A stretch of DNA of 64,000 bases from Amyloporia xantha (Eukaryota; Basidiomycota; Agaricomycetes; Polyporales; Adustoporiaceae): positions 744,001 to 808,000 of the forward strand of contig JAYKKR010000006.1 in assembly GCA_036971615.1 (NCBI GenBank). Reading direction: 5' to 3'. The notes under the pieces were generated by a model. That model saw only the letters and a program-made list of their open reading frames with translations. It did not search any database and was not told where the DNA came from. Positions 35,870-48,451 of this stretch are shown piece by piece; the stretch's first letter is position 1; every line of letters begins with the position of its first letter. The position numbers and the translations under genes are program-made.

Positions 35870-38800
35870 CGGATATGCTGCATAGTCCACGCGATCATTC
35901 CGATGATTGGACTATCGAAAGATCCGCCACGGCGCGCGCACGCGTACACTCAGGTCCTCAGCCAGCCAATCTAGCCGAATCTCGCATCCACCGTGAGTGA
36001 GCATTGGGCCAGCTGTAGAACAGAAAGCCACTGCGACTGTACTATCACGATCACAGATCGACAAAAACAGACAAAGTGCAGTGGGAGAGGGCAAGTGCGG
36101 GGGATAGACACCCGAAATAAGATATCTGGCAGTGGCAAAGGTAAGAGTGTGCGTACCTTATTTGAACATAGCTCATAATACGTTGTAGTGTCGTCGATCC
36201 AGCCTGAGAAGCGAGTACGCCCGCTCGTGCAGGGATGGGCGCGGCGCACCCGGCTCATTGAGAGATGTGTGGGCGGAGCTGTCCAACTTGATGCAGTAAA
36301 TGTCGATTAACGAGGGAACATCGCCGCCTAGCTGTCGTGTTTCATCGCTGGATGCTCATCTCTCGACCAGTATAGTACGGAGGTCGGAGCTTCGAAGTTT
36401 CCGCATAGCATATGTGTAGTAAGGTACAAGAGACATCTATTCATACTTATTATCGCAACGGATTGACATATGAAACCAGTCGACGCACCTCCAATACCGA
36501 CGGAATGACACCGCACGCCTCGCTTGGAAAACATCTATTCACGTCTGATACTTCCAAATTCAGCGAAAGCGAGACGCATGGTCGAAAACCTGTGGGTCTG
36601 AAAGCATGTACAGCCGAAGGCCAGCCAAGCAGGCACAGGTTGAATTATGCGGTGACACCGGGGTGCGTCGGCTCGTTGCGGATATACATGTCTATGTCTC
36701 ATTCGCTAGTTTTGAGGACACTATGTGCTCCTGTTGACAGGTATGAACTGTCGTCTCGGATCGTGACTGCACGCGTGCGTGGAACCAAAGATACAGGGCT
36801 CGAAGGTATGTGCCATGACGAGCAGGTTGCTGAGTTCGCATGTAGTCCCGTACGACAAAGACGCGCATTATATCATCGTACTGATAGGAGTCCAAACGTT
36901 TTTCGAGAAACGTTGACGAAGCCTGGAGTCTGATAGTGCCATGGCCATGGAGAGCGGCACATCGTCAGACTTGGAGGTGGATGTGCCAAGGATGTGCGCA
37001 GAGTCGCTGGGCGTCTTTCTCGATCTAACCACGCGAGCATCCGATCACTCTGGCTGCGTGACGTCACGTTCCCCTCGCCTTCAACTTGCGCTCTCAACTT
37101 TCAAGTACTTTCTCCAAGTTCTACGCCATCCTAATGTCGCTCTCCCAACGCGGCTCGACCCCGTATTCATCCTCGCTGCCTCTCGCGGGATGATAAAGAA
37201 GTCCATCCTCCGTAGCATCCACTAGGACGTCGCCAGCGCGCTGCAGTATATAACGCTGGAATCTCAGATGCGTACCATGCGCAGACGAAGTATCATCATC
37301 ATGTATGTTCCCTTTGTGTGCATCGACTGGAATGATGTCTTTGTTTTCAGGACTAACGTCCGGGAGCGACCACTGCGTCAGCGTCACACGGATGGACTGC
37401 GCTCTCGCAGCTAGGCACACACATGAGACCACGCGCAGTGGGCCTCCTCTGCCCTGCATTATTCGCTTCCTCGCCATCGGGGATCTACACTCAGTACATC
37501 TCCACTTGCGGCTACAATACCATGAGCGGTCGATGAGCCTCCCAGCCTCGATTATCTCGCTTTTTACTCATCACTGCGGCGTGCCGGAATATATTACACT
37601 CTGAGAGAGTGCGCTGGGCCATCCTGTGCGGTCGGACCCAGGGGCGCCAGAGTTATGACGATCTGGTGGGTATCGGTGTGGACAGGCCTCTCAGCCGTCG
37701 TTCATCTGCGGTGAGTTGGCGCGCGATCGAGCATTACCTATTGGCCGCCCTACAAGTCGCCGATTCGATAGATATCCGATTTGAGCGCGACTCTGACAGC
37801 CTAAGAGGTGGGATTGATCGATATCGTCGAACTTGTCCTCCTAGGATCCTTGTGTAGAGCGGTTGCAATTGTATGTCCTGCACCGCTGCTTTTAAGCACT
37901 ATTTCTAGGTCCTGATGTCCTGTGCGTTGTTGGTCGGTCCCAGCTAGTTACTATCAATGCTGTGAATAAAGCCTCACAGCCGCCGTTGACTTGACTTTAC
38001 TCGACCGTTTCCGAGATCCGTTTGATTTGTACTGAAACTGGACTGCCGCAGCAAACCATATGAAGAATCAAAAATCAAAAATATATACCGGAAATACTAA
38101 CAGGGAATAGCTTCCATAACCAGAAAGCAAGCTAGAGACGGCCTGACGCCGTGAACAAGCTTACAGTATTGTGAGTAACAAGCAATGAAATGTAGTTGTT
38201 TGGCCTACGACACTCTCGTGGTCGGCAAAGCGAACATGGTCGTGGATCGCATACGGATCCTGCGGAAAGGTTCTGTGCGGACGATGCAGCAGACGTGTTC
38301 CACGTGCTTCTTCAAGATTCGGACACTTTGCCAAAGCGGGAGTCCACAACGCGGAGTCCTTGTAAAGCGATGCATCTTGTGGCTGGACAATCTGGACATG
38401 CGCCGGATGCTATGTGGTCTTGTACTAGGGTGCACGCAGCTTCCGCCTGTCATTGTATGTGGCAGTGTGAGAGCCTCCCAGCAGACCCCAGTGGCTACTA
38501 GGAAACGGAATACGAGGACCGTGATGTTCATGCGACCTGACGCTCCTTGTGTCCGATCCATAGCGCTGCATGTCGTCAATGCGCACATTAATATGGTGAT
38601 ACCTGTGTTGAGGCTATGCCGATTACCGTCCGACGCTGAACCGGCATATTTAGTGGTATGCGATACTGATCAGCAATTGTCCCTGACGGCTGCTTAACAG
38701 CAAACGCACCAAGAGCCGATGCGGGCGTCGAGACAAGCTCGTAAAATCTGCGACGAAATTGGATGGGCGCGCTGTCGAAGCCCTGGTGCGGGCTTCCCAT

Positions 38801-39646
38801 CCACGACGATGACACTTGAGCGGCAAAAGAACGAGATGGATGGATGGCGGAATTGCATCCGATAGGAGTCCTGAACGCTATTGGTGCGTCAATTCTACAG
38901 ATAGTATGAGAGGGTCTCTCAAGCGTCTCCAGACAACATCAAGAGGGAATACAGACCGCTTTCGTCAGTAGCATTTCAAAGTTCTGCGTGCGTGTGGGAT
39001 CAGGCGGTGCGTCCCGTCAGTGTAACTATATCATGGGTATTTGACATTGTCTTCCTGGCTGTACGAGCGGTTTCTATTAGCTCTGGACATAGCTCTTATC
39101 TAAAGCGCTCACATTGGGTTTGATACTCACCGCGTTGACACAGAAGCCTAAGAAACAGCAAGACAGTCGCAGCTTCGCAAGTCAGAGCTTTCCAGTGGTC
39201 CGCTGGAGGAAGCAATAAATGGTCCGTGAGAAATGAAAGAAGTCTGGTGCCAACCATACCGTTCACACGTCACGGTGTAAGGCAGAACATGCGTCGAGAG
39301 GCCACTGCCATGAGGCTGTGGTCCCTGAAGGGCAAGCTATATATGTACTGTTGAACGAAGCGCAGTCTCAACCATCTGTAATACTCTCTTCGTACCACAG
39401 GCAACGTCTGAGTGGTACACTTGTCCTCTTGATCCATCCAGACGCTGTCTTTGTCCACTATTGTATCCGACTCAGCCCTACGCTTCGGGATCATCACGAG
39501 TGTGAGGCCTCTCGTCCAAATTCGTCGGAGAGCATTCTACGGGACAGCACGCAAATCAGCAACCTGTTAGATCTGCACGGGCAAGAGTAGAACACAGACT
39601 CGCAGACTGTGGCTATTCCATCACCGGCGAGAGATCACAGTAGTCC
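35870..39646. repeat. Leader block X2
   Basis: Matches X1 and X3. Contains the second-family F-box remnant and no supported intact gene. It lacks the module duplication seen in X1. At 37,285-37,300 it keeps the uninterrupted version of the site that carries an element in X3. Confidence 0.7.
36940..37857 (+). pseudogene. Second-family F-box remnant, copy X2
   Basis: Contains the same pieces as X1 (sequence coding for LRDVTFPSPS in one frame, ALSTFKYFLQVLRHP in another, then DLHSVHLHLRL and VSWRAIEHYLLAALQVADSI with PPRILV). The final piece is in a clean frame from 37,609 to 37,857, but the parts cannot be joined into one frame. Confidence 0.5.
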
Positions 39647-41390
39647 ATGAATCTGCGGCTCAAATGGCAACGACAGGAGGAGGACAAGGGTGATGACCTT
39701 GACAATGACAACGATAACAACCACATCCACAACTTTCTTACAAGGATAAGGGTGTTTCTAAAGAAATATAAAGAGATGATTAGGAGGAGGATAGGAATGG
39801 AGCCAAAGGAGGCAAGGGAAGCAAGGGAGGCAAGGGAGGCAGGTAGATTCAGCTACACCTATCAGATCCAGCTCACCGTTTAACTGGGAATTTGTTGTGC
39901 AGCCCACGCCTCGCTTTCTTCCCCCTGAACTTTGGGACCAGATCGTTTCCTACTTGCGATATGACCTGGATGCGCTGCTCGCCTACCGCGAGGCCTACTC
40001 TGGACGCGGATGGTACGAGAGAGGTAGCAAGCACGTGCCCCGAGAATACGGACAAAGGGAAGTTACTTTTTCGCATCGGGAGCAGGTGGCGCGGATAGGG
40101 ATGATGAAAAGCAGTTGGGAAGGCCCATGGGTAGTCCGAATCAGGGGCAGCGAGCTTAAAGGCGAGAGGGGGCCGATTCCACACCTGGGCACAGTTGCAG
40201 TGATGCTAGGCGGAAGGTGGACAGATCCGTGGCGTCTTTACATCGAGAATGCAGAGTGGCGAGCGGGGGACATGCCGCCGGACCTCTTCGAGAATTTGTC
40301 CACCTTCACCGAGATCACGTGGCTCGATCTTCATGACGTCACGTTTCCTTCTATTGCTACATTCGGCCGGTTGGTCTGCGCCCTCCCCGCCCTGGATGAG
40401 CTCGGATGCGACGGGGTGCGCTTTGTGACGCATCATTTCAATCCCGCTGCATTTTTACGACGCGCTGGCTCTCGGAGGCTCAGAGAGATCACCCTCTACG
40501 ACTTGGACAGTACTTCTGTTGACGACATCGCAGGCTTCTTCCTGTCTATGGACATCTCTTTCAGGTCGATAAGCTTGGGCAAGCCATCCCCCACGATTGC
40601 TCTACCTTTGCGACCCACAACTTCTGGAAATCTGCAGCGTTTCATCTGGACTGCCGGCGCTTCGCTTGAACGTTTGTACTTGGATTTGGTCCCTGGCGGT
40701 GAGCCACTATGACTACTTGCTCAATCCTCAGAGCTGACTCGTTGATGTTTCCAGAGTATCCCATTGATATCTCCAACAATACACAGCTCCGCTTTTGTAC
40801 CTCGTTCTCGATATCAACAGTGTGGATTCCGACACTGGCTGTATTGTTCAGTTCGTCTCTCAACTGAAGTCCAATGTTAAGTGCAAATGCTCCGTAGTAT
40901 TTGTCTTAAGCCCCCCGACTCTGAGGTCCACAGACTATGAGGAGATCAAATCAATCCTGACAAGGCTGTGCCATGGCTTTTGCTCTCAACTTGACCAGAT
41001 CTTGATCCCACGTGGATTGGACAACCTGCCACGGTTTTCCTTCAATCTCTCTCTCCAGGAGAAACCGGGGTTAGAGTCAGGAAGCTATGGGATCAGTTAG
41101 TGCGATCACAGATGCCTACATTAAACAAAAGAGGTATCATAGGGTGCGTTTGTCTTCTGCGGTAGCTGCGTTGATTTGACTGATGACCTTGAACCTCACG
41201 ATATACAGGACCGATGTTGCGAATGGATATTTCCCCTAAGGGTGCAAATAATGACCACGGGCCATCACAAGCTTCCTCTTTCCAGTCTCTTTGCACTTCA
41301 TTGCATCCTCCATTCCCTGCTAACCAAACTCATGCCCATCTCCCTACTGAACCGTTATCGAGGGTACACACACCGCGGCATCCAGTCTAG
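39647..41390 (+). pseudogene. F-box / LRR-like gene, array copy 3, two one-base frameshifts
   Basis: Same structure as copy 1 (inferred intron 39752-39902, 151 bp). Exon 2 is open and complete (EITWLDLHDV, ALDELGCDG, LREITLYDLDS). In exon 3 a T run at 40793-40796 has four T where the other copies have five. A G run at 41067-41070 has four G where copy 5 has five. Each shifts the frame. Both are homopolymer length changes, so the gene may be intact in the organism and broken only in the assembly. The expected stop is at 41388-41390. Confidence 0.7.
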
Positions 41391-41619
41391 CTCTACACCC
41401 GCGTCGATCGGCAACGCAGGGTCCACGAGCACGAATTCCTCTCTATCTGTCTTGGCCCCGTGGCCTGTGGCACAGCGCTCACGAGAGTACGATGCGATGC
41501 GGTGTCCACTTGACGATATTATATATATGTAGCTATTGTGGTACGAAATACCAATGATCTGGATGTATGAATCTTTTGTACTATTATTCTTCGCTTATAT
41601 ACGGAAGCTTCGACGACAC

Positions 41620-41808
41620 AAACGGCGGGCGCGCCGGGATCATGTCAGCGCCGAGTTCGACTTTGTCCCGTGGACCCCCAGCGCCCGCGGCAGCACCCTG
41701 CCTCATCTCGTCGTCATCCAAACCCGCCTCTGCCAATATCCGCTCGACTTCCTTGAGAACCGCTTTGCATGCCCCTGCGAAACGAGAGATGATCACCGTG
41801 TAAATCAT
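41620..41808 (-). pseudogene. 3' fragment of kelch gene, copy 3
   Basis: A minus-strand frame reads ISRFAGACKAVLKEVERILA then EAGLDDDEMRQGAAAGAG, the DUF4110-like tail of the kelch pseudogene. It joins directly to OYE copy 4. Confidence 0.65.
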
Positions 41809-41829
41809 GACGTCTCTTCAAGGCAGTAC

Positions 41830-43000
41830 TTATTCAACTCCCTGCGGAGGCGCGATCCACGACCATGTTCGGAGCGACGCAGCTCCACTTCCGACCGTAT
41901 ACTCATACCACGCAACCGCCACGTTCGCCCCAATCAACTTGGGCATCTCGAACGGCGCGTGCCGCCCAAAATATAGAATCAGCGCAACCAGGCCCCACTC
42001 GAGCCCGGCGCTGCACTTCGACGCGAAGGACACGTCGGCGGGGCGAGGGTATGGCTGGCGGAGTCCGTGCACGCCGGGCTCTGGAGTTGGTCCCATGAGG
42101 AAGTCGTCGTGTTCTTCAGCTTGTCGATGAGCGATGGACTCATACTGCCGGAGGGACAGTTCTGGACAGACGACGGAAAGCCGGCCGATCCCGAGGAGGT
42201 GCGCGTGGCTGTGCTCAAGCACGGAGGACATGAGGGGAAGAGTGCGCAGGCCATCCGTTAGGAGAATCAGGGGCGCGCTTTTGGGTGCTTCGAAGGGCGA
42301 GGAAGCAGCTACGCCTTCAGCCTCTGTAGAAGGGTGGGCGTCGATCACCCGCATTGCACGTTGTGTGAACTTGAAATGTGTGAAGTATGCTTGTCGGGAG
42401 GACACGGTCTTGATAATGGATTCTAAGTAGTACAATCAGATGGGTACTGTAACTGTAAGGCCGTGCGAGATAAAAGATTAATAGGCGTAATAACGGGGAT
42501 CGGGAACTGATACCACCTGGGTCCTCGTAATCTCCCCCACTTACCTCGATGAAATCAGTCATTCCCAATGATGAGATTTCCTGCACGTAGCGGAGAGCTC
42601 CGTCCTCCGTATCTTCTGTGGCAGTCGACGCGCGGCCGCTGCCGCGGCAGTCCACGTAGCCGGCCGCATTAAGCTTCACTTCCAACACGGAGTCCTTCGG
42701 GATGGCATCTGACCCGCGTATTGCGGCAGATATTCTGTGGAAGAGTCGCAAAGGGTCAGTGCGAGCGGAATATTCATTGTCGCGTAAATTCGTCTACAGA
42801 AGGGAAATGAACCAGAGTGGGCGTCGGAGCGGGTGATGCAGTTCAAGGTCGTTGCTCACCTTTGAAAATGAATTGCGATAGAAGATCTACTACGAGCTCG
42901 TTCAGTTCATACATCTGATGCAGGATCATGGAAAACGTACCCCCATATGCTACACGCAGGTGCGCCATCGAACCCGCTGTGCGCAGCGAGGAGAGTGGAT
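41830..43000 (-). pseudogene. OYE copy 4, truncated
   Basis: Same truncation as copy 2: C-terminal and middle exons kept, barrel exon cut at the ACP junction near 42,995. It also lacks about 14 codons (NVMMRR.. region) before the C-terminus, a deletion shared with copy 5. Residual motifs: LILLTDGLRTL, HAHLLGIGRL, DFIEVSGGDYEDP. Confidence 0.8.
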
Positions 43001-43420
43001 CCGTGGTCGTAGACAACGAATCGAGCACGTATGGAGGTCAACGGCGCGTCCGTAGATCCTCCGTTCGCATGTCAAGTACTTTGCAGTTGTTGTCACGTAG
43101 ATTGACAGCAGACTTTGTGCGTCCTAACCTAAGGTCTTTTCTTTATTCGTCTGCAAGTGATGGTCGTACACAGTTGAGTGCCCGAGTTTTCGCGAACAAG
43201 ACGCCAGTCGAAGCCAGGAATTGCGCACGCGCCGATGGGTCCCTTGCGCAACTTACGATGACCATCGTCGATGCATATGCATAAGTCTAGCACATGCCGT
43301 TATATATTTGCTTCGCTTTTCGTGATTGCGATGCAGTCGTATCCCAGCAGCTTGTGTTTCATGCCGCTAGTCTGCTATCTGTCCAAGATGGCTGCCTTGA
43401 GCAAAAGGTGTGGTCCGAAG
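43001..43420 (-). pseudogene. PKS ACP/KR 3' fragment, copy 4
   Basis: Matches the fragment at 28,016-28,440 nearly base for base from about 43,130 on. The part next to the junction has diverged more. Confidence 0.6.
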
Positions 43421-43679
43421 TCTGCGTGTCCAAATTGGTATGGACAGCCGAGAACTAGTGATCAGACAGGTACGGGTTGAATCCTGCGACGTATGACTGA
43501 GATTCAGATGCGCCATCCATGATAGTGATTATTTAAGAGCATAAATTCGGTGATGGTGAACGATCAGAGCGCCGTTATGTGGAAAAAGGTGCGCATTGCA
43601 AGGAGTACTGACAGGAAGACCGGCATTCCGGGTGTCACGTCGACAACGCTTAGAGTCTGAGAGTGATATAGGCATGGAG

Positions 43680-44700
43680 AGCGGCCCATCGTCAGCGTTG
43701 GGCACTGCATGGCAACTGCATGGGAGAGGACGCGCAAATGACAGAGTCGTCGAGCGTCTCTCTCGATCAAATCGCGTTCCCCTCGATCAGGCATCTCGGA
43801 CTGCGTGACATCACGCCATGGACTATCACAACCTTTGTCTTTCGCTTTCCAGCAATCTGCAAAACGATAGGCCACAGCCAGGTTTCACAAAACATGCACG
43901 TGAGAGCGGTCCGGGGAGCTGTAGGCTCTGGTACAGCGGACTGTGGGGCTCTTGCCGAGAGCCATTTGTGCGGCATTTCTACTTATGGGACACAGATATC
44001 TGTTTTTGGAGTAAATTCGGAGCAAAACACTAGCTATTGGAGTCGGTACGTTGATGGCTGCACTTTCTGGTGGCGCCAGACGACATTGAAGCCCTCCCGG
44101 GGGTGTCACATGCTCGTTTGTTTTTCCCTGAGCGATGGCCTATCGTTTTGCAGATTGCTGTCATTTCCTTGCTTTCTGCAACCCCACGAATATATATATA
44201 TATTGCATTCCCAGCGCTGCTGTGTGCCGCTCGACTCCGTTCCTGCCCTCGCCGCCTCTCGCGGGCTGAGAAAGGCCATGGTCCTCATTCACGTCTAGCT
44301 TGCTGGGGACGTTGCTGCGGCATAGGATTCTTCGATTGGACTAATTTCTTCGTTCGCAGGACCGACGTTCGGGAACGGCCACGCTACAACTCTGTGTCTG
44401 CGCCACACGGACAGGCTGCGCTCTCGCTGTCGGGTACACGCATGAAGACGCATGCGAGCGCAGCTGGCCTCCCCAGTCCGGCGTTCATACGATTCGTCAC
44501 TATCAGGACTCTACACTCAGTGCATTTCCACCTGCGACTATTCCCCATGCGCGGTCTGTGGGCCTCCCAGCCTCGAATCAGCTCGCTCATCTGCTTCGTC
44601 GCTGCGGCGTGTCGGGATGCTTGAGAATACCACTGAGAACGGAAGAGATCACTCTGGGCTAGCCTGTGCATCGGAGCCTGGATGGCCACAATCATGATTA
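43680..44700 (+). pseudogene. Second-family F-box remnant, copy Y2, interrupted
   Basis: DQIAFPSIRHLGLRDIT is in one frame here and matches SIRSLWLRDVTFPS of X1 best among the Y copies. The inserted element at 43,850-44,160 splits it from TLHSVHFHLRLFP further right. Confidence 0.5.
43850..44160. mobile_element. 311-bp non-autonomous TIR element in Y2
   Basis: Both ends carry the same inverted repeat of 25 bp without mismatch, beginning CAGCAATCTGCAAAACGATA. Y1 (about 28,885) and Y3 (about 59,545) have the uninterrupted sequence CTTTCATTTCC. Here it reads CTTTC, element, TCATTTCC, so TC is the only duplicated target. No transposase frame fits inside, so it is a MITE-like element. The superfamily is not assigned. 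Confidence 0.85.
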
Positions 44701-46392
44701 TTTGGTGTGTATAGGCCTCTCAGCCGTCGTCTATACCGCTTCCGTGATCCCTTTTCTTTGTGCTGAAACCGTGGCAGCAACTATATATAAGAAGGCAGAA
44801 AATCAAAAACATACCCGATACAGTATTCCAACAGGAATAGCTTCCATAATTCAAGAGCCGGCCATGTATAGTCCGATGCCGTGAACAAGCGTACATTATT
44901 GTGAGTACAAACAATGAAATGCAGTCGTTCAGCCTATGACAGACATTCGTGGTTGGCAAAGCGGACATGATGGAGCGCATGTCGCGGACCGCATACAGAT
45001 CCTGCGGAAACGTCCTGTGCGGACAACGCAGCAGATGCGTTCCACGCGCTTCAAGATTCGGACACTTTGCGGAAGCGGGAGTCCCCAACGCGAAAGGCCT
45101 TGTAAAGCAATGCGCGTTGAGGCTGGACCATCTGGACGTGCGCTGGATGCTGAGTGCATTTGTACTAGGGTGTACGCAGCTTCCAGCTGTCATTGTATGT
45201 GGCAGTGTGAAGGCCTCCAAGCACCTGTCAGTCGTTCGTAATAAACGGAACACAAGGACCATGAGGTTCATATTTGACTTGACGCTTGTTGTATCCAATA
45301 GTGCTGTGCATGCCGTGAACACGCGCGTTCACGTCTAAGTCGAGGCTATGCCGACTACCCTAGGACGCTCGATCGACGTATCTAGGAGTATGCAATACCG
45401 GTCAGCAGGTGAGCGTGACGGCTGCTTAACAGCCAACGCACCGAGAGCCGACGTAGTCAGCAGGGGCGTCCAGACAAACTCATGGGATGTGCGCACGGTT
45501 TTAGGAGGTTGGACGCTCTGTCGAGGTCCTGGTGCAGTCTTTCCACCTACGACGATGGCACTTGAGCGGCAAAAGAACGAGATGGATGGATGGCGGAATT
45601 GCATCCGATAGGAGTCCTGAACGCTATTGGTGCGTCAATTCTGCCGATAGTATGAAAGGGTCTCTCAAGCGTCTCTAGACAACATAAAGAGGGAATACAG
45701 ACCGCTTTCGTCAGTAGCATTTCAAAGTTCTGCGTGCGTGTGGGATCAGGCGGTGCGTCCCGTCAGTGTAACTATATCATGGGTATTTGACATTGTCTTC
45801 CTGGCTGTACGAGTGATTTCTATTAGCTCGGGACATAGCTCTTATCTAAAGCGCTCGCATTGGGTTTGATACTCACCGCGTTGACACAGAAGCCTTAGAA
45901 ACAGCAAGACATTCGCAGCTTCGCAAGTCAGAGCTTTCCAGTGGTCCGCTGGAGGAAGCAATGAATGGTCCGTGAGAAATGAAAGAAGTCTGGTGCCAAC
46001 CATACCGTTCACACGTCACGGTGTAAGGCAGAACATGCATTCAGAGGCCACTGCCATGGGGCTGTGGTCCCTGAAGGGCAAGCTATATATGTACCGTTGA
46101 ACGAAGCGCAGTCTCGACCATCCGGAATACTCTCTTCGTACCACAGGCAACGTCTGAGTGGTACACTTGTCCTCTTGATCCATCCAGACGCTGTCTTTGT
46201 CCACTATCGTATCCGACTCAGCCCTACACCTCGGGATCATCACGAGTGTGAGGCCTCTCATCCAAATTCGTCGGAGAGCATTCTACGGGACAGCACGCAA
46301 ATTAGCAACCTGTTAGATCTGCACGGGCAAGAGTAGAACACAGACTCGCAAACTGTGGCTATTCCATCACCGGCGAGAGATCACAGTAGTCC

Positions 46393-48071
46393 ATGAATCT
46401 GCGGCTCAAATGGCAACAACAGGAGGAGGACAAGGGTGATGACCTGGACAATGATAATGATAACAACCACATCCACAACTTTCTTACAAGGATAAGAGTG
46501 CTTCTAAACAGGATGGAAGAGAGGATAAGACCGAGAAAGGCAAGGGAGGCAAGGGAGGCAAGGGAGGCAAGATTGGCAAGGGAGGCAAGATTGGCAAGGG
46601 AGGCGAGAAAGGCAAGGGAGGCGAGAAAGGCAAGATTGGCAAGGGAGGCAGGTAGATTCAGCCACACCTATCAGATCCAGCTCACCGTAATTTGTTGTGC
46701 AGTCCACGCCTCGATTTCTTCCCCCTGAACTTTGGGACCAGATTGTGTTCTACTTACGATATGATCTGGATGCACTGCTAGCCTACCGCAAGGCCTACTC
46801 TGGACGCGGATGGTACGAGCGAGGTACCAAGTACGTGCCCCCAGAATACGATCAAGGGAAAGCTACTTTTATGGATCGGGAGCATGTGGCACGGATAGGG
46901 ATGATGAAAAGCAGTTGGAGAGGACCGGACATTGTAAGCATCAGGGGCAGCGAGCTTGATGACGAGAGGGGACCGATTCCACACCTGGGCACATTTGCAG
47001 TGATGCTAGGCGGAAGGTGGACACAGACGGCAAGTCTTTGCATCGAGAATGCAGAATGGCGAGCGGGGGACATGCCGCCGGACCTCTTCCGCAACCTGGC
47101 CACCTTCACCGGGATCACGGACCTCTATCTTCATGACGTCACGTTCCCTTCGATTGCTACATTCGGCCGGTTGGTCTGCGCGCTCCCCGACCTTGATGAG
47201 CTCGAATGCGACGGAGTGCGCTTCGTGACGCATCATTTCAATCCCGGTGCATTTTTACGACGCGCCGGTTCTCGGAAGCTCCGGGTGGTCACTCTCTCCG
47301 GCTTAGACAGTACTTCTGGCGACGACATCACAGGCTTCTTCATGTCTATGGACATCTCTTTCAGTACGATCCAGTTGGGCAGGAATTATCCCATGGCGCC
47401 TTATCGATATCCTTTACCTTTGCGACCCACAAACTTTGTTTCTGGAAATCTGCAGCGTTTCATCTGCACTGCCGGCGGTTCACTTACAGACTTGTACCTA
47501 ACTTTGCTCCCTGGCGGTGAGCCACTATGTTTACTTGCTCAATCCTCAAAGCCGACTCATTGATGTTTCCAGAGTATCCCATTGATATATCCAACAATAC
47601 ACAGCTCAGCGACTTTCGCCTCGTTCTCGATATCAACAATGTGGATTCCGACACTGGCTGGATTGTTCAGTTCGTCTCTCGGCTCAGGTTTAATATTAGT
47701 TGCACATTCAAAGTAGTATTCGCTTTGAGTCCTCCAGCTCTGAGGGCGACAGACTATGAGGGGATCAAACCAATCCTGACAAGGCTGTGCCGTGGCTTTT
47801 GCTCTCAATTTGACCAGATCTTTATCCCACCTGGAGTTGACAACCTGCGACAGTTTTCCTTCGATCTCCTTCTCCAGGAGAGAACCGGACATAATGTCTG
47901 GAATCTATGGGATCAGTTAGTGCGATCACAAATGCCTATACTGAACAAAAGGTGTATCATAACGTGTGTTTGTCTTCTGCGGTAGCTGCGTTGATTTGAC
48001 TGATGAGCTCGAACCTCACGATATACAGGACCCATGTTTGGCCTAGATTACTCGAATTATGCTGCAAATAA
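46393..48071 (+). CDS. F-box / LRR-like protein, array copy 4 (most diverged)
   Basis: Inferred exon 1 from ATG 46393, intron 46498-46702 (205 bp), F-box FLPPELWDQIVFYLRYDL, an open exon 2 with LRR-like strands GITDLYLHDV, DLDELECDG, LRVVTLSGLDS and a longer loop (LGRNYPMAPYRYP). Exon 3 begins EYPIDISNNTQLSDF. The last donor has shifted (AAAAG before GTGTAT), so the tail would read THVWPRLLELCCK and stop at 48069-48071. The branch-point-like TTAAC before the first acceptor is missing here, which may affect splicing of intron 1. This is the most divergent of the six copies. Confidence 0.7.
46534..46651 (+). repeat. 9-bp minisatellite (GGCAAGGGA type)
   Basis: About a dozen units of GGCAAGGGA and variants (GGCAAGATT, GGCGAGAAA). 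In the frame of exon 1 it codes AREAREARLAREARL. The other F-box copies carry only two to four units at the same place (for example 24,738-24,764). The 9-bp unit preserves the frame. Confidence 0.9.
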
Positions 48072-48451
48072 TGACCACAGGCCATCGCAAACTTCATCTT
48101 TCCAGTCTGTTTGCGCTTCATTGCATCCTCTATTCCCTACTTGTGCTCATCTCCTTACTGAACCTTTATCGAGGGTACACACACCGCGGCATCCAGTCTA
48201 GCTCTACCCCCGCGTCGATCGGCAACGCAGCGTCCGCAAGCACGAGTTCCTCTAGACCTGTCATGGTCCCGTGGCCTGCGGCACCGCGCTCACTAGGGTA
48301 CGATGCCATGTGGTATCAATGTGTAGCTATTGTAGTACGAGATACTACCGGTCTGGATGTAATTATGATTCTCTTGTACTACTGTTCTTCGCTTATATAC
48401 AGACGCTTCGACGGCGTGAACAGCGTGTGCGCCGTCATCATGTCGAATATG

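Larger units (their letters stand above)
43421..46392. repeat. Leader block Y2
   Basis: Very similar to Y1 and Y3. It is interrupted by a 311-bp terminal-inverted-repeat element and carries a second-family F-box remnant (43,680-44,700) and an (AT)n run near 44,189-44,204. Confidence 0.7.

Noticed and set aside
46534..46651. Regular short repeats as a CRISPR-like array
   Set aside because: Units are 9 bp and contiguous with no spacers. This is a eukaryotic minisatellite.
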